From contig NZ_JBDJAW010000009.1 of the NCBI RefSeq assembly GCF_039649665.1, positions 62,001-126,000 on the forward strand: a stretch of 64,000 nucleotides of DNA, read 5' to 3'. This stretch comes from Microbispora sp. ZYX-F-249. Its GTDB lineage: Bacteria > Actinomycetota > Actinomycetes > Streptosporangiales > Streptosporangiaceae. A program made the translations under genes and the position numbers. Positions 1-9,866 of this stretch are shown in pieces (position 1 is the stretch's first letter; every line of letters starts with the position of its first letter). Below the pieces are notes generated by a model. That model saw nothing but the letters and a program-made list of their open reading frames with translations. It was not told where the DNA came from and ran no database searches.

Positions 1-360
1 ATCGGGCTGGCCAGCCTGCTGACGGCCAGCGCGCTCGGGCTGCGCGATCACGTCCTCGACCTGGCCGTGCTCAAGGCGATGGGCCTGACTCCCCGCCAGG
101 TGATGGCCACGCTGGTCACCGCCACCGGCCTGCCCGCGGCGGTGGGGGTCGTGCTGGGAGCGGCGGCGGGGGCGTCCTGTTCACGGTGGCTGATCGACCT
201 GGAGGGCCGCGGCAGCGGCGTCGGCGCGGGCATCGGCCAGGCCCCGACGCCGGGCATGCTCGCCGCGACCCTCGTGAGCGCGATCGGTGCGGCCCTGCTG
301 GTGGCGCTGATCCCGGCCCGGCGGGCGGCCCGGGCGCAGGTGCCCGTCACCGCCCGCTGA
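1..360 (+). CDS. FtsX-type ABC transporter permease, C-terminal part (5' end outside window)
   Basis: The reading frame is open from base 1 and ends at a TGA at 358-360, so this is the last 119 residues of a longer protein. It shows LKAMGLTPRQV, the typical cytoplasmic loop of FtsX/MacB-type permeases, followed by two hydrophobic stretches (about residues 35-55 and 85-105) and a basic end (PARRAARAQ). Such proteins are the membrane half of ABC systems acting on lipoproteins, peptides or the cell wall. The ATPase partner would lie upstream, outside the window. The next gene is convergent. The family call is firm; the substrate cannot be told. Confidence 0.8.
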   Translation: MGLASLLTASALGLRDHVLDLAVLKAMGLTPRQVMATLVTATGLPAAVGVVLGAAAGASCSRWLIDLEGRGSGVGAGIGQAPTPGMLAATLVSAIGAALLVALIPARRAARAQVPVTAR

Positions 361-428
361 AGGAACGGCGGAGTGTGCGAAGCGGATGTGGCGCAGGCCC
401 GCGGATCTGCACCGGCCGCCCGTGCCGC

Positions 429-1019
429 TCAGTCCCTCCTGAAGACCCCGCAGGCGATCCGGCCGCCCGAATCGCCGGCCTTGAGCGTCTCGGCGTCGGG
501 CCCGGCCGTCCCCGAACGGCTGTAGCGGTCGGGGACGTTCGCCTGGTTGTCCGGCTTGGCGTGGACGACGATCGAGGTGCCGTCGCCGCTCAGCAGGTCC
601 TCCACCCTGAACCGGTCGGTGACGGCGGTGGCCCGGCCCACGCCGTCGCCGCGGACCAGGAGATCGGGCAGATCCCCGGTATGCCCGGGGTGCGAGCCCG
701 AGCCCAGATGCGCGCCCGCGCTGAAGAAGGGGCTGCCGGTCGCCGGGTCGGTCGACTTCGGGTCGCAGACGCCCTTGTCGTGGACGTGCACGCCGTGGAA
801 CCCGGGCGGCAGGCCGGTGGTTCTGATCTTCACCTCGGTGCCGCCGTTCTCGTCGTTCTCCACGCCGACCGTCCCGACGTTCTGCCCTTGCGCGTTCGTG
901 AGGGTCGCGGTGGCGTCGACGTCGCGCGGCGCCGCCGGCGTCCGTGCCGCGGCGATCCCGGAGACGGCCGCGCCCGCGACCAACGCGGCGGCCAGGGACA
1001 GGTAGGTGTGCCGGAGCAT
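429..1019 (-). CDS. sodC: Secreted Cu/Zn superoxide dismutase family protein
   Basis: A 196-residue protein with a Sec-type signal (residues 1 to about 25: basic start, hydrophobic Ala-rich core, AAA before Arg), so it should act outside the membrane, converting superoxide to peroxide. The metal ligands are visible: H77 and H79 in GVHVHD, H103 in GAHLG, the HPGH/D group at about 109-115 and H152 in VVHAKPDN. C84 and C189 (GGRIACG) match the conserved disulfide. There is no lipobox, so it is probably secreted or wall-associated rather than a lipoprotein. Start is ATG. All catalytic positions look intact. Confidence 0.88.
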   Translation of the reverse strand: MLRHTYLSLAAALVAGAAVSGIAAARTPAAPRDVDATATLTNAQGQNVGTVGVENDENGGTEVKIRTTGLPPGFHGVHVHDKGVCDPKSTDPATGSPFFSAGAHLGSGSHPGHTGDLPDLLVRGDGVGRATAVTDRFRVEDLLSGDGTSIVVHAKPDNQANVPDRYSRSGTAGPDAETLKAGDSGGRIACGVFRRD

Positions 1020-1129
1020 GAGGCTCCCCTCTCGCCGATGCGAGCGATCCGTCCGTCCACGTCACGGTAGGCACGCCGGGCGAAATGGGTGGGCCAAGAC
1101 GGCGTCAAGTCTGCCGCCGGTGCGACGAC

Positions 1130-1170
1130 GCCCCCGCCCAGGGGCCCGCGAAGGGCCCGAGGGCGGGGGC
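1130..1170 (-). terminator. Strong hairpin terminator after treS
   Basis: Perfect 10-bp arms GCCCCCGCCC (1130-1139) and GGGCGGGGGC (1161-1170) enclose a second inverted pair of GGGCCC words. The hairpin lies just downstream of the treS stop on the minus strand and has no T-run, as is common in actinomycetes. Confidence 0.7.
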
Positions 1171-1184
1171 GCCGCACGGCCTGA

Positions 1185-2918
<1,734 letters not shown>

Positions 2919-3227
2919 CTGGTTCTCGCTTGAGATAAGAGGGGGCGCGTGGTCAGGTCACACCCGAGCTTTGAAGCTCACGCCGTGATGTTTGGCTCTA
3001 GTTGACCAAAAATACCACCTGAGGTGGCCTGACCGAAAAGGCTGACAGGGGTCTGACATGCAGTTTTTACCTGTTTACGGCTGATCACGTACGGCTACCG
3101 CACAGGCGCGCAGCCGGACGGTGCGGGCCGCCCGCCGGAGGCGGCCGCAGCGGGGTGCGGGTGTGTGGCGGGGCTACCCGCCGGACGGCGCCCGGCCGGG
3201 GGGCGTGGCGCGGGTGTGCGGCGCGGG
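2919..3227. other. Intergenic region upstream of treS, relatively AT-rich
   Basis: This stretch between treS and the asparagine-synthetase-like gene holds the treS promoter (3009-3037), a short palindrome GAGCTTTGAAGCTC (2966-2979), and the inverted words GGTCAGG (near 2951) and CCTGACC (near 3026), which could be regulator sites. Its 3157-3227 end belongs to a direct repeat described separately. I see no gene in it. Confidence 0.5.
3009..3037 (-). promoter_or_regulatory. Predicted treS promoter
   Basis: Read on the minus strand: -35 TTCGGT (3032-3037), 17-bp spacer, -10 TATTTT (3009-3014). Predicted transcription start is near 3002, giving an 80-90 nt leader before the treS ATG. It lies in the most AT-rich stretch of the region. 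Confidence 0.45.
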
Positions 3228-3246
3228 CTACCCGCCGGACGGCGCC
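3157..3246. repeat. Imperfect direct repeat at the 3' end of the asparagine-synthetase-like gene
   Basis: Two nearly identical segments of about 37 bp (3157-3193 and 3210-3246), offset by 53 bp, both contain CTACCCGCCGGACGGCGCC. The second copy carries the gene's stop codon (TAG on the minus strand) and last codons. The first copy lies just beyond the gene, so the gene end looks tandemly duplicated. Confidence 0.6.
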
Positions 3247-4916
3247 GTCCAGGGCGGGGCGAGGTCGCCGAGGACGTCCTCGTAGTCGGTCAGCCAGGCC
3301 CCGAACGCCACCAGGGCGCGCAGCCAGAACCGCGAGTTCCACGAGCCGAAGGCGGTCAGCGCGTCCGGCCCGCCGGCGATCGCCTCCAGCATCGCGGGAG
3401 ACATCAGCCCGGGGATCTCCGCGGCCTTGACCAGCATCCGGTGATTCCACTCGCGGGCGACCGGCCCGTTCGAGCGCAGCGGGACGCGGCGGTTCGGCAT
3501 CAGCGGGGTGTTGGTCGAGGGCAGCGCCGCCACGCGGGGGTTGGCGGCCCGGAGGACCTCCCGGTAGAACTTCCCGCCCTCCTTGCGGGCGACCGGCACC
3601 GACAGCGCCGCGTCGAAGAACTCCGGGTGCAGGAACGGGAAGACCGGGGTCGCCTCCGGGCCGACGAGGTTGACCGGCGACCGGGCGATGCCGCGCACGG
3701 TCCGGGTGTGCAGCACGCTCAACGGCAGCTCGGCCCGGTGCCCGTGCAGCATCGAGGTCGCCCGGGTGAACGCCGTACGGACCCGGTCGTCCATCCACGC
3801 GGCGGCGGCCTCGCCGAGCACGGGGACGTGGGCGTCGCCGGTCGCCAGCGCCTTCAGCAGCGCCTCCTGACGTGACGCGCCGGTGCCCGCGCCGACGGCG
3901 TCCGCCGTGATCAGGAAGTTCTTCATCAGCGGGCCGCCCGCGAGACCGTCCACCAGTGCCCGGCCCGCGCCGTGGACCTCCCGCGCGAAGGGGGAGTACC
4001 ACGCGTGGTGGCTGGTGAGGAACTCCAGGCGGCGCGCCGCCCACAGCGCCTCCTGCGGATAGGCGGCCGGGTCCTGCGGCATGATCCGGTGCGGGATCCC
4101 CAGCTCACGCGTGATGTAGCGGGCGAAGTCGATGTCGTTGTCCAGCCCGTCGTCCGGGCTCGTGGTCCACGACTCGACGTCCATCTTCCTGGCCACCGCC
4201 ACGCTGGCCAGCAGCCGGGAGTCGTACCCGCCGCTCACGGGCACCAGCACCCGCTCGTACGGCTTGAGCGCGTCGTGCAGCAGCGCGACCAGGTCGCCGC
4301 CGGTGACGCCCCGGTCCACCGGCTCCTCCCGCACCCAGCGCGGGGCCCGCCGGTCCACGCGCAGCCCGGGCGTGCGGCGCGACCAGCTCAGCGCGGTCGC
4401 GCCGGGCAGGCGCCGGATCTCGCGGTACGGCGTGTCCTCCAGCAGCGGGTAGGTCAGCCGGAGGATCGCGGCCCACGCCTCCCAGTTCACCTCGTACGGC
4501 CGCCGGGCCAGCGCGAGGAGCGGTTCGATGAGCGAGGAGAAGTAGACGGCGTCCCCGTCCTGCAGGTAGTAGACGTCGACCAGGCCGAGACCGCCCGTGT
4601 GCAGGCTCACGGCGTCCGGCTCGTCCACCAGGCCCGGGGTCTCGTACGTCTCCGCGACCCGCAGCCACGCGTTGGCCCGGGGCTCGCCTCCGGTCTCCGG
4701 CCGACGGCCGCCCCACGCGTACGCGGTCGTCCGCTCGCCCGTGGCGTACGGCGCCAGGGGAGCCGAGGCGAGCAGCGCGGCCTCCGGGGCGCTGTGCACG
4801 GCCTGCACTGCGGGCCCCGACCGCGCCAGCAGGTCGAGCTTGGCCTGCTCGAAGGGCCCGACGGCCCCGCAGACGTACGGCCTGGCCTGGAATCGCGGCC
4901 ACTCACCCTTGCGCAC
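3228..4916 (-). CDS. Asparagine-synthetase-like protein lacking the N-terminal glutaminase cysteine
   Basis: A 562-residue protein of the asparagine synthase superfamily. The C-terminal ATP-pyrophosphatase domain has an intact P-loop motif, PVSGGYDSR (about residues 226-234), expected to adenylate a carboxylate. The N-terminal half resembles the Ntn glutaminase fold (GLVDVYYLQDGDAVYFSSLIEPLLAL), but no Cys follows the start, so glutamine-derived ammonia is unlikely. Related enzymes without this Cys include lasso-peptide cyclases and beta-lactam synthetases. GTG start with Shine-Dalgarno AAGGGAGGG six bases upstream. No lasso leader peptidase (B1/B2) genes and no convincing precursor are adjacent, so the acceptor is unknown. 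It may form an amide or ester bond in a natural-product or cell-wall step. Confidence 0.7.
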   Translation of the reverse strand: MRKGEWPRFQARPYVCGAVGPFEQAKLDLLARSGPAVQAVHSAPEAALLASAPLAPYATGERTTAYAWGGRRPETGGEPRANAWLRVAETYETPGLVDEPDAVSLHTGGLGLVDVYYLQDGDAVYFSSLIEPLLALARRPYEVNWEAWAAILRLTYPLLEDTPYREIRRLPGATALSWSRRTPGLRVDRRAPRWVREEPVDRGVTGGDLVALLHDALKPYERVLVPVSGGYDSRLLASVAVARKMDVESWTTSPDDGLDNDIDFARYITRELGIPHRIMPQDPAAYPQEALWAARRLEFLTSHHAWYSPFAREVHGAGRALVDGLAGGPLMKNFLITADAVGAGTGASRQEALLKALATGDAHVPVLGEAAAAWMDDRVRTAFTRATSMLHGHRAELPLSVLHTRTVRGIARSPVNLVGPEATPVFPFLHPEFFDAALSVPVARKEGGKFYREVLRAANPRVAALPSTNTPLMPNRRVPLRSNGPVAREWNHRMLVKAAEIPGLMSPAMLEAIAGGPDALTAFGSWNSRFWLRALVAFGAWLTDYEDVLGDLAPPWTAPSGG

Positions 4917-5269
4917 GGTTTGCCCTCCCTTGAACCGCAGCCGAGTCTACGGACCTCCCGGCCGCCAAAGGGACGAAAGCCCCGAGACGTACGGCTTGGC
5001 GGGGCACTGACCGGCATCGCGCGCAGTCGCGGACCGAAGGGGATGCGCCGGTGCTGGCCAACTTGCCTCCCGGAAGGGCTGGAACTGCACGCTGAGCCGT
5101 ACCTCCAGGGCTTCGGCGAGGCGTTCCGGCATGGGGATCGTGGGCATGGTGCCGCCGGCCTCAGATTCACGCCGGCCCCACGGCACCCGGCCCGCTGCAT
5201 TCGGGCCGGCTCACTCGCGCCGGCCCTGTCGGCGTACGTGGAGGCGCCCGCTGTGGCCCGGCCGAGGCG
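4917..5269. other. Intergenic region with remnant coding sequence
   Basis: 353 bp between two minus-strand genes. It contains a short duplicate of the 3' end of the downstream DUF4143 gene (5004-5047). A minus-strand open frame (4947-5186) begins PMPERLAEALEVRL and stops 30 bp before the next gene. Nothing recognisable is encoded by that frame and it may be chance or decayed sequence. Confidence 0.4.
5004..5047 (-). pseudogene. Remnant of a DUF4143 ATPase C-terminus
   Basis: Translated on the minus strand this gives IPFGPRLRAMPVSA, nearly the same as the LPFGPRLRAMPVSA that ends the intact DUF4143 ATPase at 5286-5327; the DNA is also closely similar. Only this C-terminal scrap is recognisable. 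It may be the remains of a second copy lost by deletion, or a partial duplication. Confidence 0.45.
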
Positions 5270-6550
5270 TCAGACCTGCCACAGGGCGCTGACGGGCATG
5301 GCGCGCAGCCGCGGGCCGAAGGGGAGGGTCTGCGTGCCGGTGTAGAGGACGATGCCGGCCACGAAGTCGTCGCCCAGACGGCCGGCGAGGTGGCGCAGGC
5401 CGCGGAAGTCGTCGCCGCGGACGGTCGAGGAGGCCTTGACTTCGACGCCGACGACGCGGCCCTGCCGGTTCTCCAGCACCGCGTCGACCTCGACCTTGTC
5501 CTTGGTCCGGTAGTGGAAGAGATCCACGCGCTCGTCCGACCAGGTGAGCTGGCGGGCGAGCTCCATGAGGACGAAGCCCTCCAGCAACGGTCCGAACCGG
5601 CCCTCGGGCCGCACCAGGCTCCTCGCGTCGGCGCCCAGCAGGTTCGCGGCGACGCCCGAGTCGACGAAGGCCACCTTGGGAGTGCCGACCGCGCGGTTGC
5701 TGAGGTTGCGTGACCAGGCGGGGATGCGTTTGATCAGGAAGACCTCTTCGAGTAGGCCGAGGTAGCGGTTGACGGTGCTGGCGGACAGCCCGATGTCCGA
5801 CCCGAGCCCCCCGGCGACGAGCAACTGTCCCGAGCGGGCGGCCACCGACCGCACCAGGGCGCGCATCTCGGCGATTCGCTCGATCTCGGACAACTGGCTC
5901 ACGTCCCGCGCGATCAGATCGGCGACGTACGAGTCGAAGAAGCGCTCACGTCTGCGTGGGTTCGTCCGGGCCACCGCCTCCGGAAATCCCCCGCGCACTA
6001 CTCGTTCCGCGTAGTCGGCCCGCGACAAGGAGGACGTGTGGTGGAGGTCCTCGCCCTCGGCGAAGATCGCGTCAACGAACCTGTCCGGGGTGTCGTCGAT
6101 CTCTCCTTGCGAGAACGGCCACAGCTCGATCGTCTCCATACGTCCCGGCAACGCGTCGGGAAGGGCCCGCAGACCGAGCACCCGCGCGGATCCGGTGAGC
6201 AGGAAACGTCCCGGCCGGGGGTCGGTGTCCACCTGTTCCTTGATGGACAGCATGAGTTCGGGCACGCGCTGGATCTCGTCGATCACCATCGGATCGGGGA
6301 ACGCCACGAAGCCCGCGGGATCCTCTTGCGCCGCCTGACGGACGACCGGGGTGTCCAGATTGCGCCACTCGGCCGTCCGTTCCTTGGCGAGAAGGCGCAC
6401 GAGGGTGCTCTTGCCGCTCTGCCGGGCTCCGTTGATCAGCACGACGCGGGTGTCGTTCAAGGCGTCCGCGGCCGGCCTTTCCGCGCGCCGCGGAACCACC
6501 CGGCCGAGCGGGGTCTGCGCAGAGCTTCTCACCAGCTCAGAATGGCACAA
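5270..6550 (-). CDS. AAA ATPase with DUF4143 C-terminal domain
   Basis: A 426-residue protein of the widespread ATP-binding/DUF4143 family, of unsettled function; members are often solitary, variable between strains and sometimes linked to defence or mobile DNA. Walker A is INGARQSGKST (about residues 39-49) and Walker B is MVIDEIQ (about 89-95). LLTGSARV is the typical sensor segment. The DUF4143 half (about 200-400) ends in a region resembling a restriction-type nuclease fold (KVEVDAVLENRQGRVVGVEVK). The GTG start gives the longest frame, and the true start may be a few codons later. A 14-residue copy of its C-terminus lies 280 bp downstream. Confidence 0.8.
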   Translation of the reverse strand: MCHSELVRSSAQTPLGRVVPRRAERPAADALNDTRVVLINGARQSGKSTLVRLLAKERTAEWRNLDTPVVRQAAQEDPAGFVAFPDPMVIDEIQRVPELMLSIKEQVDTDPRPGRFLLTGSARVLGLRALPDALPGRMETIELWPFSQGEIDDTPDRFVDAIFAEGEDLHHTSSLSRADYAERVVRGGFPEAVARTNPRRRERFFDSYVADLIARDVSQLSEIERIAEMRALVRSVAARSGQLLVAGGLGSDIGLSASTVNRYLGLLEEVFLIKRIPAWSRNLSNRAVGTPKVAFVDSGVAANLLGADARSLVRPEGRFGPLLEGFVLMELARQLTWSDERVDLFHYRTKDKVEVDAVLENRQGRVVGVEVKASSTVRGDDFRGLRHLAGRLGDDFVAGIVLYTGTQTLPFGPRLRAMPVSALWQV

Positions 6551-6783
6551 GAGACAGTCTCAGTGGCACGCTGGCCGCATGATCGATGACGAGTTGGTCG
6601 CAGCCGTCGTGGTGAACTGGTCGCAGGGCGTACGGTGCCCTGGCCGCGGGGCCGCCGGGGCATCGGTCGCTGGGTGAGGGAAGCGCCGTGGTGGGAGAGG
6701 TCTCGGCTCCGGCTGAGAGCGATCAGGGTGTTCTGCGAATATTGTGACTCTGGTCCTGAAGGTCTACCGCGGAGTCACCCCCT

Positions 6784-8805
6784 ATGAGCGAGGTAAGCGA
6801 GCCGGCAGCCGGACAGCCCGAGCGGAGCGACCCGGCGGCGCTGCGGCAGGCGCTGGCGGAGGCGGTGGAGCGGGCCTCCGGCGCGGCGGAGCTGGCCCGG
6901 CTGATCACGGACTACCGGCGGCGGCTGGAGGAGGTGGCGCGCTCGGAGGCCGAGGCGCTGACGAAGATGCGTGAGGCCGAGGCGCGGCTGAAGACCGTCG
7001 AGCGGCAGAACGCGCAGCTCGCCAAGCAGCTCGCGGAGCAGAAGTACCAGACCGAGGTCGCCAACTGGAAGCTCGCCTCGCTCCAGGAGAGCCGCTGGAT
7101 CAAGCTCGGCGACGCGATCCACAGCAAGAAGCCCGGCACGGTGGCCAGGACGCTCAAGGCGCCGGTCAGGAAGCGCCCCGCGCCCAAGCGCTCGGACTTC
7201 ACGCCCGAGCTCCCCGCCGTCCCCGAGGTGAAGGCGGCCCCCGCCGCGCCCGAGCCCAAGGCCCCGCAGGTCTCCGCGCCGCTCGCCGAGTCGTTCGTGG
7301 TCCCCAAGGGCCCGACGGCCCGGCCGTACATGACGGTCGCCGCGATCGTGGACCGGCAGACCGAGGCGCTGCTGCGGTACGAGTGGCGGCTGGTGACCAA
7401 CTTCGGCCCGGACAACTGGGAGGCCATGCTCGACCAGCAGCGGCCGCACGTGCTGTTCGTCGAGTCCGTACGGCCCGGCCCCCGGCAGGGCAACGGCGGG
7501 CGCTGGCTGGAGGCGCTGGCCGGGGAGACGCGGGCGCTGCGCGACCTGGTGGCGGCCTGTCACAAGCGGGGCGTCAAGACGGTCTTCTGGCACTCCGGCG
7601 GCGCGGTGTCGCGGGCCGTGCCGGCGGCCGAGCACTTCGAGTACGTGCTGGCCACCACGGAGGCCCGCGCCCGCGAGTGGCGGTCGGCGCTGCGCCACGA
7701 CCGGGTCGGCGTGCTCCCGCTCGCGATCCAGCCCCGTGTGCACAACCCCATCCCCGCCGAGGGCGGCAGGACCGGGGAGATCGTCACGCTCGGCACGGTC
7801 ACCCCGCCGGCCGGCGGCGCGGCCTGGCCGCCGCTGGCCGGGCAGGGCGACGACACGACGTCGTACGACGACGTGCTGACGGCCTACCGGCGGCCGGCCC
7901 TGGTGATCGCCGGCGCCGACGCCGAGCCGAGGGTGATAGGGGAGGTCGCGGCCTGCGGCACCCCGGTGCTCCAGGTGCGGGCCGGGGCCAAGGGCGAGGA
8001 GATCCTCGCGGCGGCCGAGATCCTGATGGCCGACGCGGGACGGCTGGCCAGGGAGGCCCACCTCGCCTGGCGGGCCCGCACGAGCGTCACCCCGCTGCTC
8101 GACCCGATCCTCGACACCCTAGGCGTGCCGAGCGTACGGGGCAGCGGCGTGATCACGGCGATCGCCGCCGTCGCCGGCCCGGGCGAGCTGGACCGCCTGC
8201 TCGCCCAGGTCACCCGTCAGGTCGAGCGGCCCGGTCAGATCGTGATCGTGGCGGACGGCCTGGACGCGGGCCTGGTGGACAAGACGGTCCGCCAGGCGTG
8301 CCCGGACCTCGACGTCGTGGTCCGCGCCACGCGGGAGCCGGTCACCCGGGGCGCCGCCCTCGACCGCGCGGTCCGGCTCGCCGACGGCGACTACGTGGCC
8401 GTGCTCGACGCCAGGGATCTGTACGGCGAGCACTACCTGGCCGACCTCGTCCGCCACTTCGCCTCCACCGACGCCGAGGTGCTGGGGAAGGCGTCGTTCT
8501 ACGCCCACCTGCCGGAGACCGGCGCGACGCTGCTGCGCCAGCCGGAGGCCGAGCACCGGTTCCTCCCCGAGGTGGCCGGGGGCACCGTCCTGGCCCGCCG
8601 CCAGGTCCTCACCGAGCTCGGCTTCGCCGACGTCTCCGAGGAGTGGGGCGAGGTCCTGATGCGGCAGTGCCGTACGGACGGGGTGCGGGTCTACTCGGCC
8701 GACCGCTACTCCTACGTCTGCGTCCGCGACTCGGCCGAGGGCTCGCTGCTCGGTTCGGCGCGTATGGAGGGGTACGTCCCGGCCGAGCCCCTCGCCCTGC
8801 TCTAG
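6784..8805 (+). CDS. Two-domain glycosyltransferase: coiled coil, CgeB-like region, GT2-like region
   Basis: A 673-residue protein with no signal peptide or membrane segment. Residues about 20-105 form a charged coiled coil. A Pro/Ala/Lys-rich linker (about 115-180) follows. Residues about 180-440 resemble CgeB/spore-maturation glycosyltransferases (ALLRYEWRLVTNFGPDNW, TVFWHSGG, EVAACGTPVLQV). Residues about 455-660 resemble a GT2 catalytic domain with DYVAVLDARDLYGEHYLADL in the DxD position. It probably transfers sugar to a surface polymer or protein. The closest functional neighbours are the GT2 genes at 18-22 kb, one of which carries a coiled coil at its other end. ATG start; GGAG lies nine bases upstream. 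The acceptor is unknown. Confidence 0.65.
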   Translation: MSEVSEPAAGQPERSDPAALRQALAEAVERASGAAELARLITDYRRRLEEVARSEAEALTKMREAEARLKTVERQNAQLAKQLAEQKYQTEVANWKLASLQESRWIKLGDAIHSKKPGTVARTLKAPVRKRPAPKRSDFTPELPAVPEVKAAPAAPEPKAPQVSAPLAESFVVPKGPTARPYMTVAAIVDRQTEALLRYEWRLVTNFGPDNWEAMLDQQRPHVLFVESVRPGPRQGNGGRWLEALAGETRALRDLVAACHKRGVKTVFWHSGGAVSRAVPAAEHFEYVLATTEARAREWRSALRHDRVGVLPLAIQPRVHNPIPAEGGRTGEIVTLGTVTPPAGGAAWPPLAGQGDDTTSYDDVLTAYRRPALVIAGADAEPRVIGEVAACGTPVLQVRAGAKGEEILAAAEILMADAGRLAREAHLAWRARTSVTPLLDPILDTLGVPSVRGSGVITAIAAVAGPGELDRLLAQVTRQVERPGQIVIVADGLDAGLVDKTVRQACPDLDVVVRATREPVTRGAALDRAVRLADGDYVAVLDARDLYGEHYLADLVRHFASTDAEVLGKASFYAHLPETGATLLRQPEAEHRFLPEVAGGTVLARRQVLTELGFADVSEEWGEVLMRQCRTDGVRVYSADRYSYVCVRDSAEGSLLGSARMEGYVPAEPLALL

Positions 8806-8822
8806 GCCACGGGTCCGAGGCT

Positions 8823-9758
8823 TCAGAACACGGGGCCGAGGTCGAGCACGGCCTTGCCGTGGAGGCGGCGGCCGAGGAGGAGCGCCACCGCCTCCTGCGC
8901 CTTCTGCCAGCCGCCGCGCCAGGAGATCCCGGGATCGAGACGGCCGGACGCGACCTGCCCGGCGAGCCAGGTGAAGTCGGGCGCGAGCCCGCCGCAGGAG
9001 GGCAGGAAGAACGTGACCACCGAACGGTCATGACCCAGGTCGCCGGAGAGCGCGCCGAACGGGAAGGTCTCCGGCTCGCCGGTCACGTGCCCGACGGCCA
9101 CCAGCGTGCCGCCCTCGGCCAGCCTGCCGTACGCCTCCACGAGGGTGGGCCCGCCCACCATGTCGAGCACGCCGTGCACCGGGTCGCCGAGAGATGACGG
9201 CCGGTCCACCACCTCGTGCGCGCCGAGCGCCCGCAGGGCGTCGCCGTGCGCCCCGGGGTCGCCGGTGGACGCGACCACGTGGGCCCCGCCGAGCCGGGCC
9301 AGCTGCACGGCATACCTGCCGACCCCGCCGGTGGCGCCGGTGACCAGCACCCTCCTGCCGAGGATGGGGCCGAGCCGGTGCAGGGCGCGCAGCGCGCTGC
9401 CCGCGGCGACCGGGATCGTGCTGACCGCGCCGAAGTCGGCGTTCCCGGGGAGCGTGCCGATGTAAGAGGTGTCCACGGCGCGGTACTCCGCCCACGCGCC
9501 TTCGAAGCCGAGCGTCACCACGGGGGTGCCCGCGGCGGGACCGGAGCCGTCGGCGGCGGCCCGCTCGACCACCCCGGCCGCGTCCCATCCCGGGACGGCG
9601 CCGTCCGGAGCGTTCCGGACGACGGCGGTGACCTCGCCGTAGTTGAGCGAGGTGGCGGTCACCCGCACCAGCGCCTGGTGAGGGGCGGGCTCGGGGTCCG
9701 GAGCCTCGCCGAGCCGCAGGCCGGCGGGCGCGGACCTGTCGACGAGCAGAGCGCGCAT
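8823..9758 (-). CDS. Zinc-type alcohol dehydrogenase-like / quinone oxidoreductase (MDR family)
   Basis: About 311 residues of the medium-chain dehydrogenase/reductase superfamily: a GroES-like N-terminal half and an NAD(P) fold with [22 protein letters not shown] (about residues 135-155). No structural or catalytic Zn-binding Cys cluster is visible, which fits the zinc-free quinone-oxidoreductase branch. I place the start at the second ATG (9758), because AAGGG then has a normal six-base spacing; the first ATG at 9764 touches it. The gene is divergent from a TetR gene with two palindromes between them, so it is probably repressed by that TetR. Substrate unknown. Confidence 0.8.
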   Translation of the reverse strand: MRALLVDRSAPAGLRLGEAPDPEPAPHQALVRVTATSLNYGEVTAVVRNAPDGAVPGWDAAGVVERAAADGSGPAAGTPVVTLGFEGAWAEYRAVDTSYIGTLPGNADFGAVSTIPVAAGSALRALHRLGPILGRRVLVTGATGGVGRYAVQLARLGGAHVVASTGDPGAHGDALRALGAHEVVDRPSSLGDPVHGVLDMVGGPTLVEAYGRLAEGGTLVAVGHVTGEPETFPFGALSGDLGHDRSVVTFFLPSCGGLAPDFTWLAGQVASGRLDPGISWRGGWQKAQEAVALLLGRRLHGKAVLDLGPVF

Positions 9759-9782
9759 GGTCATCCCTTCGATGGAAAAAGT

Positions 9783-9828
9783 GCCACTCGGTGGCGGAAG
9801 CGTCGCCCACTATGCCACTCAGTGGCAT
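9783..9828. promoter_or_regulatory. Twin palindromic operator between the oxidoreductase and TetR genes
   Basis: Site 1 is GCCAC-TCG-GTGGC (9783-9795). Site 2 is a perfect 17-bp palindrome, ATGCCACTCAGTGGCAT (9812-9828). Their centres are 31 bp apart, three helical turns, on the same DNA face. They share GCCACT/GTGGC half-sites and are probably bound by the adjacent TetR protein. Confidence 0.7.
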
Positions 9829-9866
9829 TTGCCAGCAAGCGGCGTGGCGGGACTAGACTGGCCGTG

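Noticed and set aside
3165-3875. Several long antisense ORFs across real genes (here and throughout).
   Set aside because: They mirror GC-biased codon positions of the true genes on the other strand and have no domain-like sequence.
4947-5186. Small minus-strand ORF directly before the asparagine-synthetase-like gene, considered as a lasso-peptide precursor.
   Set aside because: Its C-terminal part has no Asp or Glu at ring-closing distance from a plausible core start, there is no ribosome site, and part of it overlaps the DUF4143 remnant.
5270-6550. DUF4143 ATPase considered as a defence-island marker.
   Set aside because: No restriction, CRISPR, toxin-antitoxin or phage genes are adjacent; the family is often solitary.
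9216-9866. Long upstream extension of the TetR reading frame.
   Set aside because: It runs antisense through the oxidoreductase gene and the operator; homology begins only after ATG 9867.
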